From Pseudomonas sp. UMAB-08 (GTDB taxonomy: Bacteria; Pseudomonadota; Gammaproteobacteria; Pseudomonadales; Pseudomonadaceae): a DNA stretch of 64,000 nt. The DNA is taken from assembly GCF_900095225.1 (NCBI RefSeq), contig NZ_LT607421.1, positions 1 to 64,000 of the forward strand. Reading direction: 5' to 3'. Shown here piece after piece: positions 10,582-20,102 of this stretch (positions are counted from its first letter, which is position 1; each line of letters begins with the position of its first letter). The notes beneath the pieces are model-generated. The model ran no database searches. It saw only the letters and a program-made list of their open reading frames with translations, and was not told the DNA's origin. A program made the position numbers and the translations under genes.

Positions 10582-11685
10582 TCAGCCCACCAATCTTCCA
10601 TCCGGCGCATACGGCGCAGCATCGATAATCGGCTCACGGTCGGACAACAGGTCCGCCAGTAGCTGACAAGACGCTGGCGCCAGCACCAGACCGTTGCGGA
10701 AATGCCCGCAGTTCAGCCACAACCCGTCAAACCCGGGCACAGGCCCGATGTAGGGGATGCCTTCAGGCGAGCCAGGACGCAGCCCCGCCCAATGCCCCAC
10801 AACCTCAGCGTCCGCCAGTGCCGGGATCAGCTCAACGGCTGAGGCCTTCAGGCTCTCCAATGCAATGTCCGTGGTGGTTTTGTCGAAGCCCTCATATTCC
10901 AGCGTGCTGCCGACGAGGATGTGCCCGTCACGTCGCGGAATCGCGTAGCGACCCTTGGCAAGGATCATCCGAGGCAGGAAGTCCGAGGCGCACTTGTACA
11001 GGATCATCTGGCCCTTGACCGGCTCCACCGGCAGGTCCAGGCCAAGCGTCTTGAGCAGCTCACCACTCCAGGCCCCCGCCGCCAGCACCACGCGATCGCC
11101 GAGCACGTCACCGGCAGCCGTGTGGACGCCAAGCACCTTGTCGCCTTCGCGGATAAAACCACTGACTTCGCACTGCTCATGAAGCGTGACGTTGGGTAGC
11201 GCCAGCAAGGCCGCTTTCAGCGATTTCACCAGACGCGGGTTACGCACGTTGGCGACGTTGGCCATGTAAATCGCCCGCGAATACCCCTCGCCTAGCACCG
11301 GCACCGCCGCGTAAGCCGCCGAAATATCCACCGCACTCAACGGCCGGTTTTCCCGAACCGCCCACTCCAGTGCTTCTTTTTCATCATCCAGATCGAGCCA
11401 ATACAGGCCGGTCGTATGCACCTCGGGATCGATGTCCGTGGCCGCAAACAAACGCTCGGCCAATTGCGGATAAAAATCCTGCGACCAATGCGCCAACGCA
11501 GTCACCGCCGGGCTATAGCGCCAAGGGTAAAGCGGCGAAACAATACCGCCACCGGCCCAGGACGACTCCTGACCGACATCGGCACGATCAAGCAAAACAA
11601 CGCTTTCTACCTCGGCCGCGAGAGTGAACGCGGTCAACAGACCGATCACCCCACCGCCGACGATCACTACTTGCTGCTTTGACAT
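10582..11685 (-). CDS. thiO: Glycine oxidase ThiO
   Basis: 367 residues. It is a DAO-family flavoenzyme that oxidises glycine to the imine used to build the thiazole of thiamine. The N-terminal FAD-binding GGGVIGL motif (about 9-15) sits in a Rossmann fold; WAGGGIVSPLYPWRY is the substrate/FAD loop and GLRPGSPEGIPYIGP the C-terminal FAD signature. It starts 27 bases downstream of the pilE stop on the same strand, so some read-through from the pilin operon is possible. No thiamine riboswitch was seen in that gap. Confidence 0.94.
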   Translation of the reverse strand: MSKQQVVIVGGGVIGLLTAFTLAAEVESVVLLDRADVGQESSWAGGGIVSPLYPWRYSPAVTALAHWSQDFYPQLAERLFAATDIDPEVHTTGLYWLDLDDEKEALEWAVRENRPLSAVDISAAYAAVPVLGEGYSRAIYMANVANVRNPRLVKSLKAALLALPNVTLHEQCEVSGFIREGDKVLGVHTAAGDVLGDRVVLAAGAWSGELLKTLGLDLPVEPVKGQMILYKCASDFLPRMILAKGRYAIPRRDGHILVGSTLEYEGFDKTTTDIALESLKASAVELIPALADAEVVGHWAGLRPGSPEGIPYIGPVPGFDGLWLNCGHFRNGLVLAPASCQLLADLLSDREPIIDAAPYAPDGRLVG

Positions 11686-11712
11686 CTTGGACTCGATACA
11701 AAAAGAAAAGGG

Positions 11713-12159
11713 TTAACGGCTCCAGCACAGCAGGGTTAGTGAGGCTAACGCTGCAGGAGAAGTAGGCACGGCAGGCATGCTCGCAATACTGCGTGCGCCA
11801 GTATTGGTGATAACAAAACTGCCACATTTGTCGCCGTCCATCATTGCACCTTGGATGGGGGCGGCGGTCAGAGTGAAGTCTTGTGCATCGCGGACGGGGG
11901 CAATAGTGTAATAAGTGTTTCCTGCGGAGATCACGAGGGCTACTGCAGCCGGACCGGTAACATTGGAATATTGCCCATTACGCGAATAAAACCGCTCAAG
12001 GATCTGTGCCTGCTCGGAGAGCAATCCGGCGATTTCCGAGCGATGGGTTTTCTTCACGTACTCCGTGTAGCTGGGATAAGCGATAGCCGCCAGGATGCCA
12101 ACTATCGCGACGACAATCATCAGTTCTATCAGGGTGAAGCCCTTACTCTGTCTACGCAT
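11713..12159 (-). CDS. pilE: Minor pilin PilE
   Basis: 148 residues. Prepilin leader MRRQSKG, then [20 protein letters not shown] with Phe+1 and Glu+5, then [14 protein letters not shown], typical of PilE. Two cysteines near the C-terminus (CGSFV and LLCWSR) can form the closing disulfide. Minor pilins prime assembly of type IV pili and sit at the tip with PilY1. Last gene of the minor pilin operon, 12 bases after the pilY1 stop. No pilY2 gene lies between them. Confidence 0.95.
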   Translation of the reverse strand: MRRQSKGFTLIELMIVVAIVGILAAIAYPSYTEYVKKTHRSEIAGLLSEQAQILERFYSRNGQYSNVTGPAAVALVISAGNTYYTIAPVRDAQDFTLTAAPIQGAMMDGDKCGSFVITNTGARSIASMPAVPTSPAALASLTLLCWSR

Positions 12160-12171
12160 AAAGCCTCTTAA

Positions 12172-15100
12172 TTACTGAATTTGTCGCCACATGGTACGCC
12201 GATTGAAAACACCGCCAAGTTCCGTCTGCGGCGCTGGAAACATCAGGTTTTGAGTGCCCGATGAGTTGCTGACAGACCCCGACAGGTTCGGCACCCCCCC
12301 GCTGAACATGATGCCACTGGTGATCGAGTCACTGCTATCGACCACTCGATCGCCCGTGGTATCCAGCACAGCATGATCGAGCATGGCGCCGCTGACCGCG
12401 TCGATATCCACGAATCGCCCAGAACCCGAGCTTGAACAGGGGTCCGCTGTGTCGATGATCGCAGTGGTGAAAAACAACCTACCAAAGCTTAATTGAGCCT
12501 GATAGAGCACCCGCTCACCGGCCAAAACACCACTCACCACCAACGGCAGGTAGAACCCTTTCTTGGTTGTGTAGTCAACGGGGGTCTTGCTGGTGGTGAA
12601 GTATTGACTGCCTGCCCCTGTAGTCCCTGTAATCGACTGTGCTTGAAGCTGGCTTTCGCCATAGCTGGCACTTGCACCGTCGTTGTCCAGGACGGCGTAG
12701 AAAGCCTGGCGAGCCGTGCTGGTTTTATCGGCGACCTCACTGAGCTTCCCGGTCCCGAAATACACGAGGTACCCAAGAGAAGGCAGGTTACCAATCACCG
12801 GCTGGGCCGTAATCGGTTGACTCGTGCCTCCCGGCGCGATGAACAACGGCGTGCTGGAGAACGAGATCCCGCTGGCTGGCGCACTACTGGTAAAGTCGAA
12901 CTTCCACATCTGCCCTTTCAAGTCACCACCATAAGCGTACTGCACCACGCTCTGGGCATTGACCCGCAACTTCACCGAGCTCAGGCCATTACCGCCAGTG
13001 CTATCGACAATGATTTTCCTGATCAGAGAACCGTCGCGGATATCCACCACATATAACGCCGCTACGCCGGTGCTACTGCCATAACCGTTACCAATGAACG
13101 CCGCCCAGCGTCCGTCTGCCAGCTGCGCAACTTCAGGCTTGGCATAGGCGTAACCCAAATCATTGAAAGCATTAGCCGTGTTAGCGACATCTGGCGCACG
13201 AATCTCCCACAATGCAGTGATCGCGTTGCCTGCCGTCCCGTCGTACAGCTGAATAGCATAGAACGCCTTGCCGCCGGCTCCTACGCCGCCGATAGCGAGG
13301 GTTTTCCAGGCGGTACCGAGCCTAGCATCGACAATGGATATCTGGCCGTCGGCGAGGAACTTGTGGGTCACACCATTGATGTAGGCGGGGTCTGCGACAT
13401 AATGCAAATTGTTCAGCACGCTCGACGGCATATAGGCATAACGTCGAGTGCCGTTGCTGGGGTCGATCACATTGACTAAACCATCGTTGGCATTGACCAC
13501 CAGACTCGGACTCATGCCTGCCAATTTCTTATCCAGGAAAGCCGAATAACTGGTATCACCGGTGCCGTCCGAGGCGGTGGCGTCGTTCGGAGACGCATAC
13601 ATAAGCCGTGAGTTGACAATGTCGCCCAACAGCACCGTGCGCACTTTTAAGCCACTCTTGTTAGTGCCCTTGCTCCACTCGATCAAGTCGCTGCCGTTAG
13701 TCCCCGTCGGTAAATTGAGGGTAGCTTGCTGGGCAATAGAGAAGTTGCTATAGGCCAAGGTAATTGCGGCATTGGAGGTGGTATTCCACGACTGATAGGT
13801 CGGACTGATGCCTGGGACAATCGTCGTGTCGGTCGTCCAGCTAGGCGTCGTACTGACCGAACCATCCGTGTTGAAGTTGAATGCCTTGATCGTGCCACGC
13901 CAATCGGTGGAGTCATACACCGACGTATAGGTCTGGGAGGTGCTGGATAAGTTCGACGAACTGACTGCCCCGCCGCCACCCGAACCCGCCTTGGAGGTGA
14001 TTTCGTTCAACGCTGATGAGAGCGCCGCGTTCAAACCTGCGCTGTCAGTGGCCTGATAGTAAGTGCCACGCCCATAACGCGCGGCATCGGACAGCATTTG
14101 GTTCGCCGCCGTAAAACCTACAGTGTAGGTAGACAGGTTCTGCGTGGGATAATCCACCGAATCCCAACTCTTCCCGGCGGCATCATTACCAGTGGAGCGC
14201 AGATCAATGTCATACGCGAACTTGGCAATGTCATCCAGGTACAGCGTGTCACCTTCGTTATCGCCACTCAGATTGACACCGTCATTCGCGCTGTTACCGT
14301 CCCAGTTGGGCAGCCTGCTTCCGCCCAACGGGTCGTTGGTTGGAAACGTACGATCATAGGTAGGCAGACCGTCGGTGATTACCACGCCGTAGTTTTTCTG
14401 ACAGCGATACTGAATTGGGCTGGTGTAGGTACTCGGTGTCGAGTTATAAAAGGGCGTCATACCACGGAAGTAACGAGTGATCTCATAGTAGGTTTCGGCG
14501 AGTGGCGTGTTGGCGATAGCGCCCAGACCATTGATCGCGGAAATCAGTGCGTTGTAATTCGCATCGGCCTGGGTTTGAGTGACAGAGCCTGTGACCACCG
14601 ACAAATCACTAATTGACCGGGTGATATTACCGCCGGGGCCCGAGTTACCACTAATAGGGGGGTTAAAGGAGCCCAGACCAATGCGCAAGTTGCGGTTGCT
14701 GGTGACCAGTGCAGAGGACACGTTACGTGCAACGTTGATCCGGTAGTCATTGGGGATCGAACCGTCGGTGTAGTCTTTCTTCAAGGTGGTCATCAACCCA
14801 ATCAGATAGGCAATGTACCGTGTTGAAATACGCGTGTTACCACTGCCCACAGGGTCCGGCAGCTTGAGGCAGTACACGCTGGCGCTACCGCTGGTCGAGA
14901 GTTTGAATCCGTCATAACCCGTCGTACAGGTACCCTGATTCAAGGTATTGAGGAATTGATTTTCACTGGTCATGTCCAGCGCGACGAGGCTGAGGCTGCT
15001 GCAGTTGCTATTCGAACCGCAGTTATAGACTTGTGTTTGAGTCGCAGTCTGATCAAAGCCTGTCGCCCGAATCAGGTTGTTCATACTTCCTGAGTTATCC

Positions 15101-15267
15101 ACTAACAGAATCACGTTTGGTGTCACTGACCCCGCACTCAACAGTGGCGAGTCCGAGGGGGTGAACGCGTAGGCGGGCGTGGCCAGGTACAGACCAAAAA
15201 ACACGCCCGCAAGTAAATAACCAAATCGCGACTGAGACACGTTAAGCCCCACTTCTTTTCTTGACAT
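12172..15267 (-). CDS. pilY1: Type IV pilus tip adhesin/mechanosensor PilY1
   Basis: 1031 residues, slightly shorter than the P. aeruginosa protein (about 1160). Signal peptide ends near TPAYA. A VWA-like domain begins with VILLVDNSGSM, which carries the MIDAS motif DxSxS. The C-terminal half has the PilY1 beta-propeller (LVVNANDGLVNVIDP, GLSSVKLRVN, FDFTSSAP) and an EF-hand-like calcium loop DTTGDRVVDSSD. The ATG at 15267 has a GAG ribosome site; the longer frame begins with TTG. It overlaps the end of pilX by 26 bases. Known roles of the family are adhesion, pilus extension and surface sensing upstream of c-di-GMP. Confidence 0.95.
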   Translation of the reverse strand: MSRKEVGLNVSQSRFGYLLAGVFFGLYLATPAYAFTPSDSPLLSAGSVTPNVILLVDNSGSMNNLIRATGFDQTATQTQVYNCGSNSNCSSLSLVALDMTSENQFLNTLNQGTCTTGYDGFKLSTSGSASVYCLKLPDPVGSGNTRISTRYIAYLIGLMTTLKKDYTDGSIPNDYRINVARNVSSALVTSNRNLRIGLGSFNPPISGNSGPGGNITRSISDLSVVTGSVTQTQADANYNALISAINGLGAIANTPLAETYYEITRYFRGMTPFYNSTPSTYTSPIQYRCQKNYGVVITDGLPTYDRTFPTNDPLGGSRLPNWDGNSANDGVNLSGDNEGDTLYLDDIAKFAYDIDLRSTGNDAAGKSWDSVDYPTQNLSTYTVGFTAANQMLSDAARYGRGTYYQATDSAGLNAALSSALNEITSKAGSGGGGAVSSSNLSSTSQTYTSVYDSTDWRGTIKAFNFNTDGSVSTTPSWTTDTTIVPGISPTYQSWNTTSNAAITLAYSNFSIAQQATLNLPTGTNGSDLIEWSKGTNKSGLKVRTVLLGDIVNSRLMYASPNDATASDGTGDTSYSAFLDKKLAGMSPSLVVNANDGLVNVIDPSNGTRRYAYMPSSVLNNLHYVADPAYINGVTHKFLADGQISIVDARLGTAWKTLAIGGVGAGGKAFYAIQLYDGTAGNAITALWEIRAPDVANTANAFNDLGYAYAKPEVAQLADGRWAAFIGNGYGSSTGVAALYVVDIRDGSLIRKIIVDSTGGNGLSSVKLRVNAQSVVQYAYGGDLKGQMWKFDFTSSAPASGISFSSTPLFIAPGGTSQPITAQPVIGNLPSLGYLVYFGTGKLSEVADKTSTARQAFYAVLDNDGASASYGESQLQAQSITGTTGAGSQYFTTSKTPVDYTTKKGFYLPLVVSGVLAGERVLYQAQLSFGRLFFTTAIIDTADPCSSSGSGRFVDIDAVSGAMLDHAVLDTTGDRVVDSSDSITSGIMFSGGVPNLSGSVSNSSGTQNLMFPAPQTELGGVFNRRTMWRQIQ

Positions 15268-15763
15268 AAATACTCTCAAGCACAGTCCGCGAATTGCCTT
15301 GAATGCCCACGCCGGTTAGCCGGAAAAAGGTCCAACGAGTATTAACGTCCAAGCCCCCGGTGTAGATGTTGGCTGGAGTTCCTACTGTCGTGCCCACTGA
15401 TTGTATTGAGTAAAAACCATTACCCGTCGCCACCCAGGTCACCCCTGAAACGCTGCTTGCTCCCGCCGCCACAACAGTGCTTGAGTCCGATGGAGGTACA
15501 CACAAGGGGGGGACGCATACGGCTTTGGCGTAAGTGCTGACTTGCACCAGCGTCTCGGCGGTGCGCAAGGCAGACTCGGCGAACTGGAATGATTCGTTGC
15601 GCAGCTTCACGCTCCCAGACATCTTTTCTTGCAGGGTGGCATTCTGCATTGACGAGATACCGATCAAGGTCAATAGCAGCAAAAATACCAAACTGACCAG
15701 CAGTGCCATACCCTGTTGCGCCCCGCCATTGAGTTCGGCAGGGACGCGGTCAAAATTTTTCAT
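15242..15763 (-). CDS. pilX: Minor pilin PilX
   Basis: 173 residues. It carries a PilX-type N-terminus: NGGAQQG followed by MALLVSLVFLLLLTLIGISSM, a hydrophobic helix with Met at +1 and no Glu at +5, as in PilX/GspK proteins at the pilus tip. SGSVKLRNESFQFAESALR follows, a PilX family stretch. The ATG at 15763 has a clear AAGGGG ribosome site. Ten bases downstream of pilW and overlapping pilY1, so translation is probably coupled. Confidence 0.92.
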   Translation of the reverse strand: MKNFDRVPAELNGGAQQGMALLVSLVFLLLLTLIGISSMQNATLQEKMSGSVKLRNESFQFAESALRTAETLVQVSTYAKAVCVPPLCVPPSDSSTVVAAGASSVSGVTWVATGNGFYSIQSVGTTVGTPANIYTGGLDVNTRWTFFRLTGVGIQGNSRTVLESIYVKKRSGA

Positions 15764-15773
15764 ATTGATCCCC

Positions 15774-16484
15774 TTACCTGAGCCTGTTACGCAAGGCAAC
15801 AACTACGTTGAACGTCTGATTCCTGACCTTGTTGGTCGGGTCAGTCAGTGTCATGGTCAGACGCACACTGCGGATCAATGCTGGATTGCTCGGGCTGGTG
15901 GAGTAGCTGGTCGCCACTGTGTCCGATGCCGAGTTGGCGATACCGAAGGAAACGCTGAAGGCGCTGACATTGTTCACCAGTGCCGATTGATTACCGGCCG
16001 GACCGAGAAATATCTGGTTGTTCTTGTAGGTGTAAACCAGCTTCCTGATTGGCATTGCTATCTGGCCACTAACTGGGGCCCGAACGCCAGTGTAGGCGGT
16101 GGAAGAAGTCAGACAATCCGAGACAATGCTCCAGGTCGGAGTGCCTCCATTTAAACCAACGTCAGCCGTGACCAACGTCAAAATCTGTTTGGCATTGTCC
16201 CAGCTGATCGGGGTAAAGGACGCCGCTGCAAAATCATTGGCGGTACTTGAGTCCTTGATCGTCGATGCCGACAAGCAGCCGAACATGCCCACCATACGAA
16301 TTTCCTGAAGCATCTTGCTGAAGACAAAACGTGCATCCTCCTGCATGCCGGCCGAAACGGTCTGGTTTACAAAAGTAGTTTTAGTCGAGAGGAATATTTG
16401 CGTGATGCCTAGGACGACGATCAACCCGAGAGTCAGCGCCACCATAATTTCAATCAGGCCAAAACCCTTGGACAGCTTATTCAT
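15774..16484 (-). CDS. pilW: Minor pilin PilW
   Basis: 236 residues. Leader MNKLSKG then FGLIEIMVALTLGLIVVLGI with Glu+5. The stretch MQEDARFVFSKMLQEIRMVGMFGC is typical of PilW. The ATG at 16484 overlaps the pilV stop (ATGA), with GGAG upstream; the longer frame has no better site. Confidence 0.93.
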   Translation of the reverse strand: MNKLSKGFGLIEIMVALTLGLIVVLGITQIFLSTKTTFVNQTVSAGMQEDARFVFSKMLQEIRMVGMFGCLSASTIKDSSTANDFAAASFTPISWDNAKQILTLVTADVGLNGGTPTWSIVSDCLTSSTAYTGVRAPVSGQIAMPIRKLVYTYKNNQIFLGPAGNQSALVNNVSAFSVSFGIANSASDTVATSYSTSPSNPALIRSVRLTMTLTDPTNKVRNQTFNVVVALRNRLR

Positions 16485-16975
16485 AACCCGCTCCACACGG
16501 TCGAGGTACCACTGACCAAGGTGAATGTTTGCAGGGTGCCGGCAACATTGGCCGCCCGTGAGTCATTCCAAGTGATGGTGATAGTGACTACACCCGCCGC
16601 TACGAAAATAGAGCCGTCCGCCCCAGTGCCAGCGAAGTTTTTCACATTGGTAGCAAAGTCGAACCAGTCCTGGTTTCGTATTGCGCCACTGGTGAACGAC
16701 GTCGGGGCCGAAGCCAGAGACGCTAGCGCATAATCCGCTGCGGGATTCGAACAGGGGTTTTGCAGAGCATTCGAACATGGATTCGCACGAATCCGATCCA
16801 TCATGTCGTACGCAATGAAACTTGCCTGACTACTCATCGTCGAGCTGTCGGTGTATTTCAAAGAGTTGAGTTGCAGGGCCGCGGCCCCAAGCAATCCGAT
16901 AGCCAGAATTAGCACCGAGACGAGCACTTCAATCAAGCCGATTCCGGTCTGGGTGCGCCGGTTCCCATAAACCAT
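16481..16975 (-). CDS. pilV: Minor pilin PilV
   Basis: 164 residues. Leader MVYGNRRTQTG, then IGLIEVLVSVLILAIGLLGA with Ile at +1 and Glu at +5, then LQLNSLKYTD and YDMMDRIRANPC, the PilV pattern. ATG shares one base with the fimU stop (TAATG), and the stop overlaps the pilW start, so the three genes are tightly coupled. Confidence 0.92.
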   Translation of the reverse strand: MVYGNRRTQTGIGLIEVLVSVLILAIGLLGAAALQLNSLKYTDSSTMSSQASFIAYDMMDRIRANPCSNALQNPCSNPAADYALASLASAPTSFTSGAIRNQDWFDFATNVKNFAGTGADGSIFVAAGVVTITITWNDSRAANVAGTLQTFTLVSGTSTVWSGL

Positions 16976-17451
16976 TAACAACTTCCGCCCAAAACAATCC
17001 GTCCATTCAAGCAAGCACTCACGGTCTGAGTGATGTTCCCTAACGCGTAGGTCATGACTAGCGAAACGGCCGGTGCTGCCAGACCGCCCAGACTATTGAA
17101 GTCGATAGCGGCGATAGCGGCGATACTCTCGGGCGAAACTGTAACTGTTGCCCCACCGCTCATGGCCGATACGACACGCAGGGGCACGGTTGGGCTCGAC
17201 ACCAGCACAATCTGCAACTGGGTATTCCAGGCCGTGCCCGTGCTGGGCGTGATACGAGTACTAACCCCACGATTGATCGCCTCCATCCGCGCATAGTTGA
17301 GCGCGCGCTGCAAATCGCTGACCTCGCTGTCGGCCTTGGAATTCTGAATCGAACTCTGAAAGTTCGGCACAGCAATCGCCGCCAGTATCCCGACGACCGA
17401 CACAGTGACTAACAATTCAATCAGGCTAAAGCCCTTGGAGCGGTGGCGCAT
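16975..17451 (-). CDS. fimU: Minor pilin FimU-like (GspH/FimT family)
   Basis: 158 residues. Leader MRHRSKG, then [20 protein letters not shown] with Glu+5, then LQRALNYARMEAINRG, the GspH/FimT signature. Two late cysteines (SACLNG and GGSC) can form a disulfide. As first gene of the pilVWXY1E operon it holds the position of fimU in P. aeruginosa; by sequence alone FimT and FimU cannot be told apart here. GGAG ribosome site before ATG. The intergenic space to the divergent gene at 17585 should hold the operon promoter. Confidence 0.85.
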   Translation of the reverse strand: MRHRSKGFSLIELLVTVSVVGILAAIAVPNFQSSIQNSKADSEVSDLQRALNYARMEAINRGVSTRITPSTGTAWNTQLQIVLVSSPTVPLRVVSAMSGGATVTVSPESIAAIAAIDFNSLGGLAAPAVSLVMTYALGNITQTVSACLNGRIVLGGSC

Positions 17452-17584
17452 TGGGTGTCTCCTTGACGACCTGACTATAAGGCAGCACTGCGACGCGAAA
17501 ATCTACAGCTAGATGTACGGTTATTTAACAGGGATGAGCGCCCGGACGGCGCTCGACACCCCATTTCCAGGAAGGAAGCCCCAC

Positions 17585-18106
17585 ATGAAGCAAACAGGTT
17601 TTAGCCTCATCCAACTACTGACAGGGATCACGCTGATCGCGATTGTCGCCCAGTTTGCCGTTCCGGGGTTTGCTCAGTTGATTGAAGCCCAGCGTCGTGA
17701 TGACGCAGCCCGGCAGTTGGCCAGCGGAATGCGCTCAGCACGCACCGAAGCGATCATGCGCAATCAGGTGGTGTTGATCCATGCGATAGACGATGACTGG
17801 AGTCTGGGCTGGCGGATTATTGTCGACCACAACGGTGCCGGTGCGGGAGACGAGAGTAATCCGGTGCTGGTGGAGCGGGCGAGCAGCGGGAAAGTCCCTA
17901 TTGTCGGCAATACCCCGGTGAAGCGCTTTGTACGCTTCAACGGATTGGGGGCGCCACTGCATGCGAGTGGCGGCTTTTTGGCCGGGACGCTCCACGTTTG
18001 CGACGCGAAACAATCTGCCAGTTACTACCAGGTGGCGCTGTCGAAAACCGGGCGGGTCAGTCTCAGAAGCAACAAAACCGAAAATAAGCTTTGCCGCCCG
18101 GTATAG
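17585..18106 (+). CDS. FimT-like pseudopilin with Gln at position +5
   Basis: 173 residues. Leader MKQTG, then FSLIQLLTGITLIAIVAQFA, then DDAARQLASGMRSARTEAIM, the GspH/FimT signature. The pilin Glu+5, normally needed to dock into the growing filament, is replaced by Gln. A GGAAGGAAG ribosome site precedes the ATG at 17585; a longer frame from 17513 would hide the leader. FimT proteins in related bacteria bind DNA during natural transformation, but here that role is inference. It is divergent from the minor pilin operon and ends three bases before the ispH stop. Confidence 0.85.
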   Translation: MKQTGFSLIQLLTGITLIAIVAQFAVPGFAQLIEAQRRDDAARQLASGMRSARTEAIMRNQVVLIHAIDDDWSLGWRIIVDHNGAGAGDESNPVLVERASSGKVPIVGNTPVKRFVRFNGLGAPLHASGGFLAGTLHVCDAKQSASYYQVALSKTGRVSLRSNKTENKLCRPV

Positions 18107-18109
18107 CAC

Positions 18110-19057
18110 TCAAAGCAACGACTTCACCCGCAGTTCCTTGGGCATCGAGAACGTGACGTTCTCTTCACGGCCAACCAGCTCATCAGCGCCGGTTGCACCC
18201 CAGGCGTGCAGTTGCTGAATTACGCCGCGCACCAGCACTTCCGGGGCCGAGGCGCCCGCAGTGATGCCGATCCGCGCGACGCCATCAAACCAGCTGCGTT
18301 GCAGGTCTTCCGCGCCGTCGATCAGGTAGGCCGGTGTGGACATGCGTTCCGCCAGCTCGCGCAGGCGGTTGGAGTTGGAACTGTTCGGGCTGCCGACCAC
18401 TAACACCACGTCGCACTCGTCTGCCAGTTGCTTGACCGCGTCCTGGCGGTTTTGCGTGGCGTAGCAGATGTCGTCCTTGCGTGGGCCGCCAATGCTCGGG
18501 AAGCGCGTGCGCAGGGCATCGATGACGCGACTGGTGTCGTCCATGGACAACGTCGTCTGGGTCACGAACGCCAGGCTTTCCGGGTTGCGCACTTGCAGGT
18601 TGGCGACATCATCTTCGTCTTCGACCAGGTAAATCGCCCCGCCGTTGCTGGCGTCGTATTGGCCCATGGTGCCTTCGACTTCCGGGTGTCCGGCATGGCC
18701 GATCAGGATGCACTCGCGACCGTCACGGCTGTAGCGCGCAACCTCGATGTGCACCTTGGTCACCAGCGGGCACGTGGCGTCGAACACTTTCAAGCCACGA
18801 CCAGAGGCCTCGGTGCGCACGGCCTGGGACACGCCGTGGGCGCTGAAAATCACGATGACGTCGTCCGGCACCTGATCCAGCTCTTCGACGAAGATCGCGC
18901 CACGTGCACGCAGGTCTTCGACGACGAATTTGTTGTGAACCACTTCATGGCGCACATAAATCGGCGGGCCAAACACTTCAAGGGCGCGGTTGACGATTTC
19001 GATCGCACGGTCAACGCCCGCGCAGAAGCCACGTGGGTTGGCGAGTTTGATTTGCAT
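18110..19057 (-). CDS. ispH: 4-hydroxy-3-methylbut-2-enyl diphosphate reductase IspH (LytB)
   Basis: 315 residues. Last step of the MEP pathway to isopentenyl diphosphate, with a 4Fe-4S centre. The three cluster cysteines are in GFCAGVDRA (C12), FDATCPLV and [19 protein letters not shown] binds substrate. It is the last gene of the ribF-ileS-lspA-fkpB-ispH set, 81 bases after fkpB. Confidence 0.97.
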   Translation of the reverse strand: MQIKLANPRGFCAGVDRAIEIVNRALEVFGPPIYVRHEVVHNKFVVEDLRARGAIFVEELDQVPDDVIVIFSAHGVSQAVRTEASGRGLKVFDATCPLVTKVHIEVARYSRDGRECILIGHAGHPEVEGTMGQYDASNGGAIYLVEDEDDVANLQVRNPESLAFVTQTTLSMDDTSRVIDALRTRFPSIGGPRKDDICYATQNRQDAVKQLADECDVVLVVGSPNSSNSNRLRELAERMSTPAYLIDGAEDLQRSWFDGVARIGITAGASAPEVLVRGVIQQLHAWGATGADELVGREENVTFSMPKELRVKSLL

Positions 19058-19138
19058 GCGGTGCCTCGTGTCTACGCGCAGGAAAACAGGACGTTCAACC
19101 GGCCCGACCGAAGCCGGGCACAGGTTGGCTCTAGAAGA

Positions 19139-19591
19139 TCAGAGCGCTTTGACCTCGAAGATTTCCACTTCGAAACTCAGCGTCTTGCCAGCCAACGGGT
19201 GATTGAAGTCGATGGTCACTTGAGCATCGTCGAACGCTTTGACCACGCCCGGCAGCTCAGTATTGGCCGCGTCGTTGAAGATCACCAGCAGGCCTTCGGA
19301 CAGCTCCATGTTCTGGAACTGCGAACGCGGGATGATCTGCACGTTTTGCGGGTTAGGCTGACCAAAAGCGTTTTCCGGCAACACTTCGACGGTGCGTTTG
19401 TCGCCGGCCTTGAAGCCGAACAATGCCATTTCGAAACCCGGCAACAGGTTGCCGTCGCCGACCTTGAAGGTCGCAGGCGCCTTGTCGAAGGTACTGTCGA
19501 CGGTGTCGCCGTTCTCCAGGCGCAGGGCGAAATGCAAGGTGACTTCCGTGTTCTGGCCGATGCGTTGCTCAACCAATAACTGCTCAGTCAT
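19139..19591 (-). CDS. fkpB: FKBP-type peptidyl-prolyl isomerase FkpB (SlpA)
   Basis: 150 residues, SlpA-like. FKBP domain with inserted flap: VTLHFALRLENGDTVDSTF, then GDGNLLPGFEMALFGFKAGD. Cytoplasmic prolyl isomerase/chaperone. The ATG at 19591 overlaps the end of lspA by eight bases. The lspA-fkpB-ispH order is widely conserved in proteobacteria. Confidence 0.93.
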   Translation of the reverse strand: MTEQLLVEQRIGQNTEVTLHFALRLENGDTVDSTFDKAPATFKVGDGNLLPGFEMALFGFKAGDKRTVEVLPENAFGQPNPQNVQIIPRSQFQNMELSEGLLVIFNDAANTELPGVVKAFDDAQVTIDFNHPLAGKTLSFEVEIFEVKAL

Positions 19592-20102
19592 GAACGGGTT
19601 CTCCGGACTTTTTACTTTTGAACATATCCAGCGCCAACATGACCGCGCCGACGGTAATCGCGCTATCGGCAACGTTGAACGCCGGGAAATACCAGCGGTT
19701 CTGCCAATGCACCAGAATGAAATCGATCACATGACCCAACACAATGCGGTCATAGAGGTTGCCAAGGGCGCCCCCCAATACCAGCGCCAGCGCCATGGCC
19801 AACCAGGTTTCGCCCGGGCCCAGGCGTTTGAGCCAGACCACCAGCACCGAGCTGACCACTACCGCGATCAACGCGAACAACCAACGCTGCCAGCCGGAGC
19901 TGTCAGCGAGGAAGCTGAACGCAGCGCCGGTGTTGTAGGCCAGGGTCCAGCTGAAGTAATCCGGTATCACGACAATTTGCTGATACAACGTCAGCCCATG
20001 CTCGAAATAGAACTTGCTGGCCTGGTCAATGACCAGTACCAGCACGCTCAACCAGAGCCAGCTCAGACGGCCGATACGGCTCGCCGTGCCCGCATTAGGC
20101 AT
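19584..20102 (-). CDS. lspA: Lipoprotein signal peptidase LspA
   Basis: 172 residues, four membrane spans. It cuts the signal peptide from prolipoproteins such as BamD and the several lipoproteins in this window. Conserved blocks: [38 protein letters not shown] and FNVADSAI; the two catalytic aspartates are in YDR and NVAD. It overlaps both ileS and fkpB by eight bases. Confidence 0.97.
   Translation of the reverse strand: MPNAGTASRIGRLSWLWLSVLVLVIDQASKFYFEHGLTLYQQIVVIPDYFSWTLAYNTGAAFSFLADSSGWQRWLFALIAVVVSSVLVVWLKRLGPGETWLAMALALVLGGALGNLYDRIVLGHVIDFILVHWQNRWYFPAFNVADSAITVGAVMLALDMFKSKKSGEPVHD

Noticed and set aside
10582..11712. TPP riboswitch before thiO
   Set aside because: Only 27 bases separate thiO from pilE; too short for a TPP aptamer.
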